A stretch of DNA of 64,000 nt from Altimarinus sp041659565 (GCA_041659565.1 JBAZXZ010000006.1:1-64000), one strand, 5' to 3'. Counted from the first letter of the stretch, positions 11,075 to 22,800 are shown. The notes: a model not told the origin generated them from the sequence alone. Numbers and translations: made by a program.

Positions 11075-11551
11075 TATATCAAAAATTTTTGTTAATACAT
11101 TTTTTAGCTTATTTATATCATTAATATTTAACTTTCATATTCTATTTAAAAGTCTTTTTTTTGAAATTTCTTTTATATTTATCGGAGTTAAATAAGATTT
11201 CTTTATTAATCAAGTTCAATTTATATCAATTTCAAAAGATATACTTCACAATCTTGTATTATTTTTAATACTTCTAATTGGCACTATAATAATAGTATTT
11301 CATTTATTAAAATTTGATTTAGAAACTATAACACAAGGTCTTTTTTTATTTAATTCACTTCATATATTTATTCATAATTCAGTATCATAAATATCTCATA
11401 TATTTACAATAATATTTGGTGTTTTTTTTATAAAATTAATCTCCAATTTTTGTAAAAACCACTCCAAAAAATCAGATATAATAGGTAAATTTATATCATC
11501 TTTTATTTTATCTATCAAATTTCATATTTTATTTAATTTAATTTTATACAT
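11051..11551 (-). CDS. MazF/PemK-like toxin-family protein
   Basis: 166 residues. After a ~55-residue helical N-terminal extension comes the PemK/MazF core: GDIYDTELG, then NKKRPCVIVSKSNFNKGNTIIIVPI, matching the G-[DE]-[IV]-...-RP-x-[LV]-[IV]-[LV] start and the strand with VxPI(T/S). MazF-type proteins are sequence-specific endoribonucleases. No antitoxin gene is adjacent: the upstream neighbour (17 bp away) is a glycosyltransferase. The long N-terminal extension could replace a separate antitoxin, or the protein could be a non-toxic member (PemK-like regulators occur alone in CPR genomes). Confidence 0.65.
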
Positions 11552-11568
11552 ATTTATATTTATTATAC

Positions 11569-12597
11569 TTACCTAAAAAATTTATTCCATATAAACTTAA
11601 TTGCTATATTGATAGCATTACTTGATCTTTGTCCTTTTGACATACTGTAAGCTGTATACTTGATATTAACAGGAACTTCCATAAAATTAATTCTTTTTGC
11701 TGCTATTATATCCATCATTTCTGAAGCATAAGTCATATCATCAATTGTTAATCTTATATCATTAATTATCTTAGTTCTAAAAACCCTATATCAATTATGA
11801 CTGTCTGTTAATTTTATATTACTAATAAAAAAAGTAAATAAAATTCATAGTTTAAGAATGATTTTTCTAACTATTCAAACATTTGTGTTAGTTTTTGTTA
11901 TAAATCTAGAACCTAAAACGACATCTATATCTTTATTTTTATTCAAAATCTTGATAAACTTATCTAGATCTCATATATCATGTTGTCAATCAGCATCAAA
12001 TGTACACACATAATCAGTTCTACCATATCTTCTTATATACTCAAATCAAGTTTCCAAAGCAGCTCATCATCATCTATTTTTTAAATGATTTAACAATATT
12101 ATCTTATCTTTATATGACTCTAAAATACCAATTGAATTATCAGTTGATCAATCATTTACGACCAATATTTTTTCATATCATTTATCAAAAATCTTATCAA
12201 TAGTATCTTTTACAACTTTTTCTTCATTATAAACTCTAACCAAAAATAACATTTCAGAGTGAATCTTTTCTTTTGAACTATTTTGTATTGCCATTTCTCT
12301 TATAAATTTTGTGAGATCATCTCTATTGTCTTCTACTTTTTTTAAAAGTAAAAGTACAAAATACAAAAGAAATATTATAGATCCATAAACAAGCAAATCA
12401 GCTCATCTTTGTAATCAAAATATACCTCAAACATAATTTAAAACTCCTGGAAAAAATGAAAAAGTGAGAAGTCAGATTCAAACACATAAAAATACTAAAA
12501 AATGAACAGCATTGAATTTTTCTTTTTTAGCAATATCTAATGAAATTATAAAAATTACAATTCATGAAATTACAAAAAATACTTGTAGTAAACTCAT
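11569..12597 (-). CDS. GT2 glycosyltransferase (dolichol-phosphate-mannose-synthase-like) with N-terminal membrane helices
   Basis: 342 residues. Residues 1-95 contain about three membrane helices of the DUF2304 type. Then a GT-A fold: LFLVRVYNEEKVV, VVNDGSTDNS (nucleotide binding), NHLKNRGGGAALETGF and CTFDADGQHD (DxD-type metal site), then VLGSRF. These match DPM1/GtrB-like enzymes that transfer a sugar from a nucleotide-sugar to a polyprenyl phosphate. This fits the isoprenyl synthase encoded nearby: glycan assembly at the membrane. Odd: the usual order (catalytic domain then helices) is inverted; DUF2304 is normally a separate protein. Co-transcribed between secD and the PemK-like gene. 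Confidence 0.85.
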
Positions 12598-12618
12598 CTT
12601 TTTTTGAGTTAAGAGTTA

Positions 12619-14355
12619 TTAAACTTTCCCAATAAAATTCTTTTGACTTATTTTTGATTTTGAAGCTGCAACAATAAATACTTTACTGATATATAAAACT
12701 GTAAATAAACTTACAATTAATCAAATTCAAAGCATTAATCAGAATCATTTAATCATATTTATACCAAAAACAAAAAGTATCAAAGCTGTTAATAATCAAG
12801 TTATATGAGTATCAAAAATAGCTGAAAAAGATTTTTTAAATCATATTTCTAATGCTTCTTTTAGATGTTTTCCATTTCTTAGTTCATCTTTTGTTCTTTC
12901 AAAGATAAGGATATTGGCATCTATTGCCATACCAATTGATAATATAAGTCAGGCTATAGAGGCTAATGTAAGAACTGTTTGAAATAATTTAACTAAAAAT
13001 AATAATAAAATTACATATACAAATAAAGCTAAAGATGCCATAACTCAACCAAGTCTGTATACAAATATTAAAAATACAAAAATTAATAAAAATCCAATTA
13101 TTCAAGATACAAAAAGCTTGTTTAAAGAATGAAATCATAATCTAGAATCAATAGTTCTTTCTGATGTCAAATAAATAGGAGCTGGAACTACTCAAGTATT
13201 GATATCTTGAGATAGACTCTTTGCTTCTTCTGTTGTATAATCTCATGTAATTACTGCTTTTCAAGTTAAAATAGGTTCGTTTACACGAGGAGCAGTAAGT
13301 AGATGTCCTCATACAAATATAGCAATTTGTTGTCATTTTAATCTACTAGTTAATTCTCAAAAAATCTTTGCTCATTCTGTATTGAAAGTAAGTTCTATCA
13401 TAGGTTGAAACAAATCATTATATTGTACTGCTGAATTAACAAAGTACTTATCATTTAGTATTCTTCATTCTTTATCTTTAGCTGACATCCATTCACTTGG
13501 ACTCTTTGTTAAAAATACATAATTAAAAGCATATATACTTCAAGTTGCTGTACTTCATGTTAGAGTACTTCAAGATAAAGTCTGTCCTGAAGATGCCTTA
13601 GATTCTCATAAATAATCAAGTACATAATATCATTCTTGTCAATTTGTTTGTTGAAGTTCTCCACCATCTAAACTTACAGAAGTTTTTCAAGTTCATGATA
13701 TTATATCATCAAAAATTCAATTTTTTATATTATTATAATCAATTGAAAAATAAGATTGTAATTGATCTTTAGTTCATGTAAATGTTCAGAAATCTACATT
13801 TTCATAATTATCTCTATACTTTTGAGCTACAGGAGTAAAACCATCTTTAGTAGTCTTTAATTCAGCAATTATTGTTCTTGCTAAATCTTTTCTTTCTTTT
13901 TTATCTTCATCTGTTATAACCTTTCTTTTTTCTTTAAATTCTATTTTTACTACTTTTCATATAGTTTCTTTAGCTTTTTTTATATTTGCTTCATTTTCAA
14001 AACTATTATTTCATTTTAGAGGAATTTGAACAATTATATGTTGCTCAGATCAATAATTAGCTGAAGTTATAACTGAATCATTGATTTTCAATTTTTCAAC
14101 TCTCTTATCTATAATTGATTTTAATCATTCAATAATTGATTTTTCTTTTTGTTTATCATAATCCTTTGCCTTTTTAGCTTCATCCAAAATAATCTTGTAA
14201 TCAAGTTCTATTCATCATTGTAAATCAAGTCCTAATTTATAATCTTTTGTAGTAATAAAATTAATATTATATGTACTCCATGGAAATATATAAACAAATG
14301 CTCCTACAGATAAAAATATTATTATAAATAATTTTAAAACCAAATTTCTATTCAT
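12619..14355 (-). CDS. secD: Protein translocase subunit SecD
   Basis: 578 residues. N-terminal helix, then LGLDLQGGIELDY (the SecD GLDLxGG motif), a large extracytoplasmic P1-like region, and five C-terminal helices with the SecD/F hallmark LSIGMAIDANILIFERTKDE near residue 490. With SecYEG and SecF it uses proton motive force to assist protein export. SecF is not in the window; it may be encoded elsewhere. The large exported repertoire here (fibre-like, SLH, PepSY, lipoprotein) needs it. Starts the SecD-GT2-PemK unit; 21 bp gap to the next gene. Confidence 0.9.
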
Positions 14356-14489
14356 AAATAAGGATAATTAATAATAAAAAAACAAATTGATTACTACTGA
14401 AGTAGGTATCAATTATTATTACATAATTTATAATCTTTTTGTATAAAAAGTAAAGAAAAAATTAAAAAAAGAAGTTAGAAAGATTTTTT

Positions 14490-14569
14490 GTCATTGCGAG
14501 TTTTTACGAAGCAATCCATTTACTATATTGTTTCGAGTTCAATGGATTGCTTCGTGCCTCGCAATGACA
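14490..14569. repeat. REP-like palindromic element
   Basis: Nested inverted repeat: GTCATTGCGAG ... ACGAAGCAATCCATT, loop, AATGGATTGCTTCGT ... CTCGCAATGAC. The GTCATTGCGAG/ACGAAGCAATCC motif is a well-known palindromic unit scattered in many unrelated bacteria. It is far more GC-rich than its surroundings and fills most of the 263-bp gap between yidD and secD. Confidence 0.85.
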
Positions 14570-14571
14570 TC

Positions 14572-14613
14572 ATTCTTTATTCTTTATTCTTTATTCTTTA
14601 TTCTTTATTCTTT
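14572..14613. repeat. Heptamer tandem repeat (ATTCTTT x6)
   Basis: Six exact copies of ATTCTTT directly after the palindromic element, ending 5 bp before the yidD stop. A slippage-prone microsatellite; copy number may vary between strains. Confidence 0.95.
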
Positions 14614-14618
14614 AAATT

Positions 14619-14876
14619 TTATTCTTTTTTCTTTTCCACAGGATCATAACCTCACTTTGACCATGGCATACATCTCATAATTCTTCAAGTTCATTTAATA
14701 GTTCCAACAATAGCTCATTTTTTTTCTATTGCTTCAATCATATATTCACTACAAGATGGAATATGTTTACAATATGGTGGATTATCTAATCCCCTAGCCC
14801 AAAAACTATGATCAGGTGATAATAATTTTTGATAGATTTTAACTAATTTTATTAATGTTTTTTGAAGAAAATTCAT
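14619..14876 (-). CDS. yidD: Membrane protein insertion efficiency factor YidD
   Basis: 85 residues, typical length. Amphipathic N-terminus (LIKLVKIYQKLLSP), then CKHIPSCSEYMIEAI, the YidD signature CRFxPTCSxYAxxAI with both cysteines, then GTGRIMRCMPWSKGGYDPV, the conserved RxxRCxP..GGxDPV end. It helps YidC insert membrane proteins. An insert (WARGLDNPPY) between helix and first cysteine lengthens the loop. Confidence 0.93.
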
Positions 14877-14986
14877 AAATATTATTTTAATTTTAAACTA
14901 AAAATAGTTTATATTTTAAAAGAAAATATGCAAAAAATAATTTAGTTTTATTTTAAATAATATTAATCAAAATAAGTTAAAATAAA

Positions 14987-15014
14987 TTGACTTTGTTGTA
15001 GTATTGTATATAAA
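14987..15014 (+). promoter_or_regulatory. Sigma-70-like promoter for the 15046 gene
   Basis: TTGACT at 14987-14992, 16 bp, TATAAA at 15009-15014; the start codon is 31 bp further on. A close match to the housekeeping consensus in an intergenic divergent region. Confidence 0.6.
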
Positions 15015-15045
15015 TACATAATATTACATTTCTAAAAATTTTATT

Positions 15046-16695
15046 ATGACTAATAAATGAGAAATTCTTGAAAATCAAATATGATACTGTGAAACTATTC
15101 AGAATTTAAAGAATTCACCAATTACATCTAGAATAATTGATATTACATCTGAAAAATGTTGAAATATAGTTGATTCAGAATGAGAAATTGTTTGAGAAAA
15201 TATGGATAATTCTATTGAAGAGATTTTTACAGACTTTATATCAAATAATCCCCTAACACCCGATGAACAACTGCTAATTTTATGATTTTTGGATGACCCA
15301 AAAGCATTAAAAATGGCTCAAAATATATTTTCAAAATTAAAAACACCTCAATGAAATGATAATAAATTCTTATTTGATATTTATTTAAAAGATGCAGAAT
15401 GAAATTTTGATATTACAAATTTTGTAAAATACCTAAAACATTATATAGAAAATTATTCATTAATTACAAGAAGTGACATTTCAGATTTATCATACCAAAA
15501 AACAATCAATGAAACAGACTATTATACTTACAAATGTGCTGATTGAACTAATTCTATTTTTGTTATTACAGAATGAAAAATAGTCTATCTTGATAAACCA
15601 TTATTTAAAATATTAATTTTAGACAATTGACTTATTTTTTGAACACAATTAAATTTACAAGAACAAGAATGAAAAGAATCAAAAGAGTGAATTGTACTAG
15701 AATTTGATGGTGAAAAATTTATTCAAATTTATAATGAACCTTGATTAGAATCATTAAGTAAAATTGATATTCCTGTAAAATGATATGATTATTTATATAA
15801 ATCTAAAAAACATTGAAAAAAATGATTACTAGAATTTTCTAAAGTAAATGAATGAAAAGAAAATACTCAAATAACCGAAATTCTTCCACCAGAAAATAAT
15901 GATGTAATATGTAATCGTAGTTGATTTATTACTACTCAAAATATTGAACCAACCTTAAAAGAAAAAGAATTAGAAAAACAATATAAATATACCATATATG
16001 CAAAAACAGATAATTATCAATGACCTCCAGAATTACCTACAATGCCTATATGACAACATCAAAATATAAGCGAACATTGATTACAACATCTTAAAAATAT
16101 ATACAAATGACCCTTATCATTAAAACCATTAATGCCTATTTGTGAGATTCTATCAAGTGATAAAGAATTTAAATTAAATTATCTATGAGATGATTATTTT
16201 ATGACTATATTGGAAGATGGTTCTAATATCTATAAATTTAATGAAACAAATCTTAGTTTTGCAGAAATAGAATGATTAAGAAGAATACAAACAAGGGAAT
16301 TTCTTTGACATAAAGCAGTCCTAATAAATGAAAAAGAACTATTAGATTGAAAACCTACTGAAATAAATTACTCTAATTGAAACTGTCAAATTGCTATTTT
16401 TAATAAAGATACTCAAACTATTACTTCTTTAATCTTGATAAAATCTGATATTTATAATACTGATATAGAAAAAGATAGAATAAAAATAAAATCTTGAAGT
16501 AAAACATTCATTTTTTATTACAATGATTGAAAACTTTACTGACTAACAAAACATTTTAAATACACTAAATTTAATTTTATTAAAGATTCAAGACTTAAAG
16601 CTATCTTACAAAAAAGTATACCATTAACACAATTTTACAAAGAAAAACAAGAATATCTAGAAGAAGTAACTAATCTACCTGTAATAATTAATTAA
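15046..16695 (+). CDS. Hypothetical protein, 549 residues
   Basis: Not recognised. Soluble, acidic, no signal peptide or membrane segment. Several stretches repeat a similar pattern of short beta strands ending in tryptophan- or tyrosine-rich turns (FVITEGKIVYLDKP, GLIFGTQLNLQEQEG, FYYNDGKLYGLTKHFKY), suggesting a beta-propeller-like or WG-repeat-like architecture in its middle and C-terminal parts. TGA glycines are frequent (over 30). It has its own promoter and converges on an MFS gene whose stop is 6 bp away. No function is proposed. Confidence 0.7.
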
Positions 16696-16701
16696 AACAT
16701 T

Positions 16702-17859
16702 TTATAATTCGCTACTTTTATTAATTCTAAAAACAACTACTATACTTACAAAAATCAAACAAGCTGAAGCAATAAATACATCTATATTTTTTTCTAATAA
16801 TAATCATCAAATTAAAGGTCAAACAAACATTGCCATAGATTGTATTGATGCGATAACTCAAGAGACTTCTCACCTTTCATTTTCAAGTGCATGTTCCATA
16901 ATTTCTGTTTGATAAACTGGATTTAAAATCGATTGAAAAGGAATAAGTAAAAGAAAAGTACCTAAAAATAAATATAAAGGATGAATAAGACTAAGAAGCA
17001 CATACACCGTAAATGTTCAAAAATTAATTATATATAATAATTTATCTACTGAAAAATATTTCAGCCAAAAATGTTTCAAAAAAATTGCTTGATTTAGCAT
17101 AACTATAACTCAAAATAAGGCATAAACATATCATGAGAAACTTCAACTTACTCAATATGTCTTACTCAAATAAAGAGATAAAATTGTTTGATAAATAGAA
17201 AATGCAAGATAAATAAACATAAAAGAAAACAAAAATAAATTTAATCTCTTTTTCTTAAAATATTTAATTATAAGTCAAAATGGATTAAAATTAATTTTCT
17301 TCTTTGTTATATGTTTATTTGTTTCTTTCAGTAAGATTATAAGCACTATTATCTCTAAAAAAGCTACAATTGTCATAAATATATATGGAGCCATCACATG
17401 TATATGTAATAGCATAGCTCAAACTAACGGTCAAAATATAAAAGCAGTTCAAAATATAGATCATAAAATCCCCATATTTGTCATTTTTTCTTTTTTATTT
17501 TTAGATATATCACTAATTATAGCTTGTAATATACTTATATTTCATCAAGTTACTCAATTTATAATTCTCCCAATTATAAAAAATAAGTATGTAGTTGAGA
17601 AAACTATAAAAAGTGAAGATAAAAAGGTTCAAATTACACAAATAATCAAAACTTTTCTTCTACCAAAAATATCTGATAACTGTCAAAGTATAGGAGTAGC
17701 TAAAAATGCAAAAAGTGCATAAGCAGTTATTCAATAAGATATTGTATGTTCGCTTACTCAATAATATTTTGCCAAATCTGGAAGTGTCGGTAATATCATA
17801 GATAAACCCATTACATCAAGAAATCACACAAGAATGATAATTAATTTTTCTTTATTCAT
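16702..17859 (-). CDS. MFS transporter, TetA-like
   Basis: 385 residues with about 12 helices. The MFS motif A is clear: GQLSDIFGRRKVL between helices 2 and 3, with GRIINGVTGGNISILQA in helix 4-5 (drug-antiporter motif C region) and FGPLVGAML. This is the TetA/Bmr-type drug:H+ antiporter architecture. Substrate unknown. The N-terminus (LIIILVGFLDVMGLSMILPTLPDL) is typical. Convergent with the preceding gene; upstream faces the regulated promoter of the PepSY gene. Confidence 0.85.
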
Positions 17860-17941
17860 TTAAATACTGTAATTTTTTAAAAAATTAAGTTTATTTTAAA
17901 TTATAAAATTAGCAAAGTTTTTTAATTTATTTTTTTGTATT

Positions 17942-17973
17942 CTTAAACACTTCTTACTCCTTATTTCTATAAT
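17942..17973 (+). promoter_or_regulatory. Two-hexamer promoter box (regulon member)
   Basis: CTTAAA and CTTACT start 11 bp apart (17942, 17953), then 9 bp, then TATAAT (17968-17973). Same geometry as sites at 19340, 22769, 23364 and 32033. Precedes the first PepSY gene by 54 bp. Confidence 0.65.
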
Positions 17974-18027
17974 CTAATTTAAACTTAATAATTTTTTAAG
18001 TTAAATTATTTTCTAAAATATATAAAT

Positions 18028-18534
18028 ATGGAAACTAAAAGTTTTTGTAAAGAACATAAAGGCTATGTTATTGGATGAATAGCAACTGTAGTTGTATTAA
18101 TTATTATAGCATCTGCATTTAGAGAATTCAGAGAAGAAAGAATGTGAAATTTTAATAAAAATTTTTGAAATTCATATCAAAGAGGTAATAATGAATGAGA
18201 ATATGAAAAAAATTGAAATGAAAATTTTGTAAGTTGTGGATGAAAAAGACTTTCAAATAATAAAAATGGTTTTGAAAATAATCAAATGATGGAAAATAAA
18301 ATTAGTTTACCTTTAAATGCTATAAGTATTGCTGATGCTTCAAAAATAGCTACAACAACTATTCCTTGATCAAAAATAACTCAAGTATATTTAGAAAATG
18401 AAGAATGAATTTTAAATTATTCTTTTATATTGGATAATAAAACTGAAGTAAAAGTTGATGCAATTAACTGAAAAATAGTTACAGATAATATCGAAAATCA
18501 AAGTAATTCAAGTACTGGAAAAACAATTAAATAA
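18028..18534 (+). CDS. PepSY-domain membrane protein
   Basis: 168 residues. One N-terminal helix (YVIGGIATVVVLIIIASAF) after a short basic cytoplasmic tail, then a Gly/Asn-rich linker and a C-terminal PepSY domain: ISIADASKIATTTIPGSKIT, then LNYSFILDNKTEVKVDAINGKIV. PepSY domains bind and inhibit partners outside the membrane, often proteases or sensor kinases. A second PepSY gene (22873) and the two-component genes carry the same promoter box, so it may modulate that sensor. Confidence 0.8.
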
Positions 18535-18635
18535 ATTTATTCATTTATGAATTTTAATTTGATTAATTATTCATAATTCTTATAATAATAAGGCTTTAGT
18601 TTACTTATTTTAAGTAAAATAATATTATATATTTT

Positions 18636-19295
18636 ATGAAAAAATTAATAAACTTATTACATTTGAATCATAAAACTTTTTGGACCAAAGAAAATATAAT
18701 TTCTTTGGTCTTTAGTATACTATTTTTAATTATTGCACTTTCTATTCAAAAATTTGCAGATAATTATGTTATTAAAACTGGTTGAACTGTTGTGTGAGAT
18801 ATTTTTCTAAATAATATTCCTTCTTTTGATATAGATAAATTTATAATTTTTAGTACTCTTGCTTGTACTTTTTTAACTATAATTTTACTTATATATAAGC
18901 CAAGTCATCTACTTTTTACAATTAAATCATTAGCATTATTTGTAATTATTAGATCATTTTTTATAAGTCTTACGCATTTATGAATTCACCCTCATCAAAT
19001 TATTTTTGATTCTAATACTTTTGGTTTTTGGCTTTATAATCTACTTTATAATTCAAATAATGATTTTTTCTTTTCTGGTCATACTTGAATTCCCTTCTTG
19101 ATAGCTTTAATCTTACAAAAAGATAAATTTTGGAGAAATATATATTTTGCTACATCTTTAGTTTTTTGAGCCTCAGTAATTATAGGTCATATACATTACT
19201 CTATTGATGTATTTGCTGCCCCACTTATCACTTACAGCATCTATTCAATTGCTAAAAATTGTTTCAAGAAAGATTTTGAGTTGATGAATAAATAG
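18636..19295 (+). CDS. PAP2-like membrane phosphatase / sphingomyelin-synthase-like
   Basis: 219 residues with six predicted helices. Phosphatase motifs: FFFSGHTGIPF (SGHT, residues about 148-152) and IIGHIHYSIDVFAAPL (HxxYSxD), as in the PAP2_C / sphingomyelin-synthase-like branch. Such enzymes cleave or transfer phosphoryl head groups of lipids such as undecaprenyl pyrophosphate or phosphatidate. Active site expected on the outer face of the membrane. It lies 101 bp from the PepSY gene and 111 bp from the next lipoprotein gene, without a clear shared operon. Confidence 0.75.
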
Positions 19296-19339
19296 TTTAC
19301 TAATTAATAATAATTGCAACTTTTATCTAAATACTTTTT

Positions 19340-19371
19340 CTTACAGCACACTTACATATATTTAATATAAT
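19340..19371 (+). promoter_or_regulatory. Two-hexamer promoter box (regulon member)
   Basis: CTTACA (19340) and CTTACA (19351), 9 bp, TATAAT (19366-19371). Drives the lipoprotein-ABC operon, whose start codon is 35 bp downstream. Confidence 0.72.
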
Positions 19372-19406
19372 AATATTACATTTTAATTTATTATATTATT
19401 TTTTTT

Positions 19407-20105
19407 ATGCAAAACTATAAAAGCTTAACTTTGTTATCTTTACTATTATTAACAGTATTATGACTTACAAGTTGTAATCAGAACAGTACCAATATTTCAA
19501 GCAAAACTAATGATAAGGTTTCAAATACAAGTAATAATATTGCAAGTAATTGACCAAATTCTACAGATACTGATTGAGACTGAATTCCAGATAATGCTGA
19601 AAAACTACTTTGAACTGATCCAAATAATGCAGATACAGATTGAGACTGACTAAATGATAAAATTGATAGCAATCCTACAATGGCTGATAATTTTATTCCT
19701 TCAACTTGATTGGATTGATTGAAAATAAAAGAAATCCTCGTAGAAAACAATGTTGATCCTATAAATAAAAAAACTGCATCAGACCACTTGGAGATATCAT
19801 TAAATAATGCAAGTTCAAAAGATATAAAAGATTTGACTGCATATTATAAAATAACAGATTTAAGTTGAAGCACAGTACAATCTTTTATTGTGCCATTAAA
19901 AGATTTTGCATTAAAAGCAAATTCTACAGAAAATATACATATAGATATTACTGATTGAAAAAATCATTTTAGAGCTGATCCAAATAGTCTTTATTATCTT
20001 TCAAAAAATCCTTTGAAAGTGGATGTTACTATAAATGCACTATGATATAAAGCTGCGACTCTTAGTATAAATAAAGATGCTTGATGAGCAGAATTGGCAG
20101 ACTAA
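19407..20105 (+). CDS. Lipoprotein with calcium-binding (TSP3-like) repeats
   Basis: 232 residues. Lipoprotein signal peptide ending LTSC (lipobox, Cys about residue 23). A Ser/Asn linker is followed by two DTDGDG repeats: DTDGDGIPDNAEKLLGTDPN and DTDGDGLNDKIDSN, the thrombospondin type-3 Ca2+ loop pattern, then a beta-rich C-terminal domain. Predicted anchored on the outer face of the membrane. It is the first gene of the operon encoding an ABC-2 exporter, so it may be its extracytoplasmic partner. Confidence 0.8.
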
Positions 20106-20129
20106 TTTTAATTAACAAAAATAATTCCT

Positions 20130-20858
20130 ATGAAAAAAATTATTGAAGTAAAGTGATTATCAAAAATATATGGAGACAACTTTAAATCTCTTGATAATAT
20201 AAGTTTTGATGTATTGGAGTGAGATATTTATGGTTTTTTATGACACAATTGAGCCTGAAAAACCACAACTATAAATATACTTACAACCCTTTTGGAACCT
20301 ACTGCTTGAGATGCATTAATAAATAGCAATAGTATTATAAATAATCCCTTTGAGATTAAAAAAATAATAGGTTACCTGCCTGAGAGTGTTCAAATGTATT
20401 CCAATTTTACAGTATATGAAAATCTAGAATATTTTGCAAAACTCTCTTGAATAGTTAAACCAAAAAATAAAATAAAAGAAGTTTTAGAATTCTTAGAAGT
20501 AGATTATGAAAATAAGAAAGTATGAGAGTTGTCAAAATGAATGAGACAAAGGATTTGAATAGCCCAAGCGATACTTCATGAACCAAAAGTACTTTTCTTG
20601 GATGAACCGAATACCTGACTTGATCCAGTATGAATGAAACAATTAAGAGATATAATTGTGAGATTAAATCAAGAAAAAGGTATCACAATTTTTATGAATA
20701 CTCATTTATTATCTGAAGTTTGAAAGCTCTGTAATAGAGTCTGAATACTCAATCAAGGTAGGATAATTTTTTCATGAACTATAGAAGAATTAAAACAAAA
20801 ATACCCTGATGATAATTCACTAGAGAATATTTATTTAAAAATAGAAAAAAATGGCTAA
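20130..20858 (+). CDS. ABC transporter ATP-binding protein
   Basis: 242 residues. Walker A GHNGAGKTT (residues about 39-47), signature LSKGMRQR, Walker B VLFLDEPN, then H-loop MNTHLL. Three of the four Walker A/signature glycines are TGA. The NBD type pairs with ABC-2 permeases (CcmA/NatA/NosF-like). Odd: the signature is LSKGMRQ instead of LSGGQ, common in this subgroup, and the Q-loop is LPESVQM. Its last 8 bp overlap the next permease gene. Confidence 0.92.
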
Positions 20859-21783
20859 TTTAAAAAATATAATCGCTCATAAAGAGATATCGTATCTACT
20901 GAGAGAAAAAACTTTTGTATATGCCGTATTTATATTTATAGCAATGGCTATACTATCGACAATTATATGATGGTCTACTCAACATACCGTCATAACCGTA
21001 TATGATTATGCATCAAATCTAATAAAATCACTTTGACAAATACCTCCAGTATTGACTCTCAAATCAGAAAGTTCTCTGCTTATAGTCAAAAATATGATTA
21101 TATATAACACTCTTATAGCAACTCTTGTGGTCCTGATAATGTGATATTACATATGAATGAATGATAGAATTGCAAATGTTATAAAACTCATATTTACAAG
21201 ACCTATCAGAAAATATGAATTATTCTTATGAAAAGCAATAGCAATAATATCGAGTTTATTTATTTTGATATTAGCCTCTTTTATAATAACTGATATTTCA
21301 TTGATGATATTTGGAGCTTTTTCAACTGTAAATTTATTGAATGTACTTTGATTTTATGCTCTTTCATTTATTTATGTGTTATGATTTTGATTTATAGGCT
21401 TGGGATTCAGTTATATTGCAAAAGATAGCTGAAATGCTTTGCTATATTCACTCATTATTTGGATAATAATTACTTTTGTGTTACCAGAATTGAGTTCTGC
21501 ACTTAATCCTACAAATTCGCTTAATCCAGTTCTTCCTAATACCAATATCCTGCAATCAAGTCCACTGCAGACAATTCATAATCTTAGCTTTCCATTTTCA
21601 GTTTCGGAACATTACAAAAATATTTCTTCAGAACTTATATGAATAAGTGATCCTACAGCTCCCAATTATTACAAAAATGATTTCTATGATATATCAGTAT
21701 TGATTATATGGATGATTCTATCGTTTACTTTTGCCATTGTTTGAATAAATAAACTCGATGCAAGTAATTGAGATATTTCTTAA
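20851..21783 (+). CDS. ABC-2 type permease, subunit 1
   Basis: 310 residues, six helices. N-terminal cytoplasmic segment LKNIIAHKEISYLLREKT is typical of ABC-2/NosY-type permeases; a large loop with NPTNSLNPVLPNTN lies between helices 5 and 6. Start overlaps the ATPase stop by 8 bp (translational coupling). Works with the next gene as a heterodimeric exporter. Substrate unknown; NosDFY-like or bacteriocin/lipid export systems have this layout. Confidence 0.85.
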
Positions 21784-21793
21784 AAAATAAAAA

Positions 21794-22756
21794 ATGAATA
21801 CTATTATAATAATTGCAATAAAAGAATTTAAGGAAATAATAAGAACCAGAACATTTTTATTTGTCCTATTTTTATTTTTGGTGCTGGTAGGAATATCCAT
21901 AACCATCTCTTCTCTTGTTTTCAATGATCAAGTAACTCAATTTAACCAGTCTTTAGAAGTGTTGAAAAGTCTATGAAGGGCTTCAAATATTACACAACCA
22001 GATTTTTATCCACTCAATTTACTTAGATGAGTTGTTGATTATATAGAGATTGTTGGAGCTATATTATGAATTTTTCTTGGGTATATAAGTGCCTACAGAG
22101 AAAAAGTATCAAAATCTCTTTCTCTCATATTATCAAGACCTGTAAAGAAAATACATATTATTTATGGAAAACTACTATGAAATTTCTCATTTATTTTTAT
22201 GATGATGATTTTCGTAAGTATTTTGATAATCACATTGCTTTATGCTATCGCTTGAGCCAATTTAATATGAGTAGAGTTTATAAAAATATGATTATTTGTA
22301 TTCACATCTTCTTTTTATATTCTGATATTCTTTATGCTCTCTTTCTTGCTTTGTCTATCTCAAAAAAACACAGTAAATGCTCTTATAATGTCTTTTCTAA
22401 TATGGCTTATCTTTGCTCTTATTATACCTCAAATTTGAGATACCATGGATACAGATAACCAGATATCAGGTTGATTTTTCAAATCTATAAATCTATCAAG
22501 AACCGATGAATTCAAAGTTATGGACCATTTTAAGACTTATGAAAATATAAGAACTTGAGTTGAGCAATTATCAATTACAAAACATTATGAAAGATTAGAG
22601 TTTGCTCTATTTTGAATAAAAAAGGATTATGCAGATAAAAGTCTAAGTTTTATTTTGCAAGATAAAAGTACAGATATATTTATTCTTATAATATTTTTTG
22701 GCTTACTTATGAAGATAAATACTTATTATCTCAAGAAAAATTTGAATTACAATTAA
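21794..22756 (+). CDS. ABC-2 type permease, subunit 2
   Basis: 320 residues, six helices with the ABC-2 N-terminus IIIIAIKEFKEIIRTRTFLF and the cytoplasmic motif ISAYREKVSKSLSLILSRPVKK typical of NosY-like permeases (the SxPVxR region). It starts 10 bp after subunit 1. A long extracytoplasmic loop precedes the last helix (DQISGGFFKSINLSRTDEF...). Completes the lipoprotein-NBD-TM-TM operon. Confidence 0.85.
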
Positions 22757-22768
22757 AAAACTTCATTT

Positions 22769-22800
22769 CTTACAGCAGACATACAGCATATAATTATAAT
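22769..22800 (+). promoter_or_regulatory. Two-hexamer promoter box (regulon member)
   Basis: CTTACA (22769) and CATACA (22780), 9 bp, TATAAT (22795-22800). Precedes the second PepSY gene by 72 bp. Confidence 0.7.

Noticed and set aside
14572..14613. CRISPR-like array
   Set aside because: The ATTCTTT units are contiguous with no spacers; no cas genes were seen anywhere in the window.
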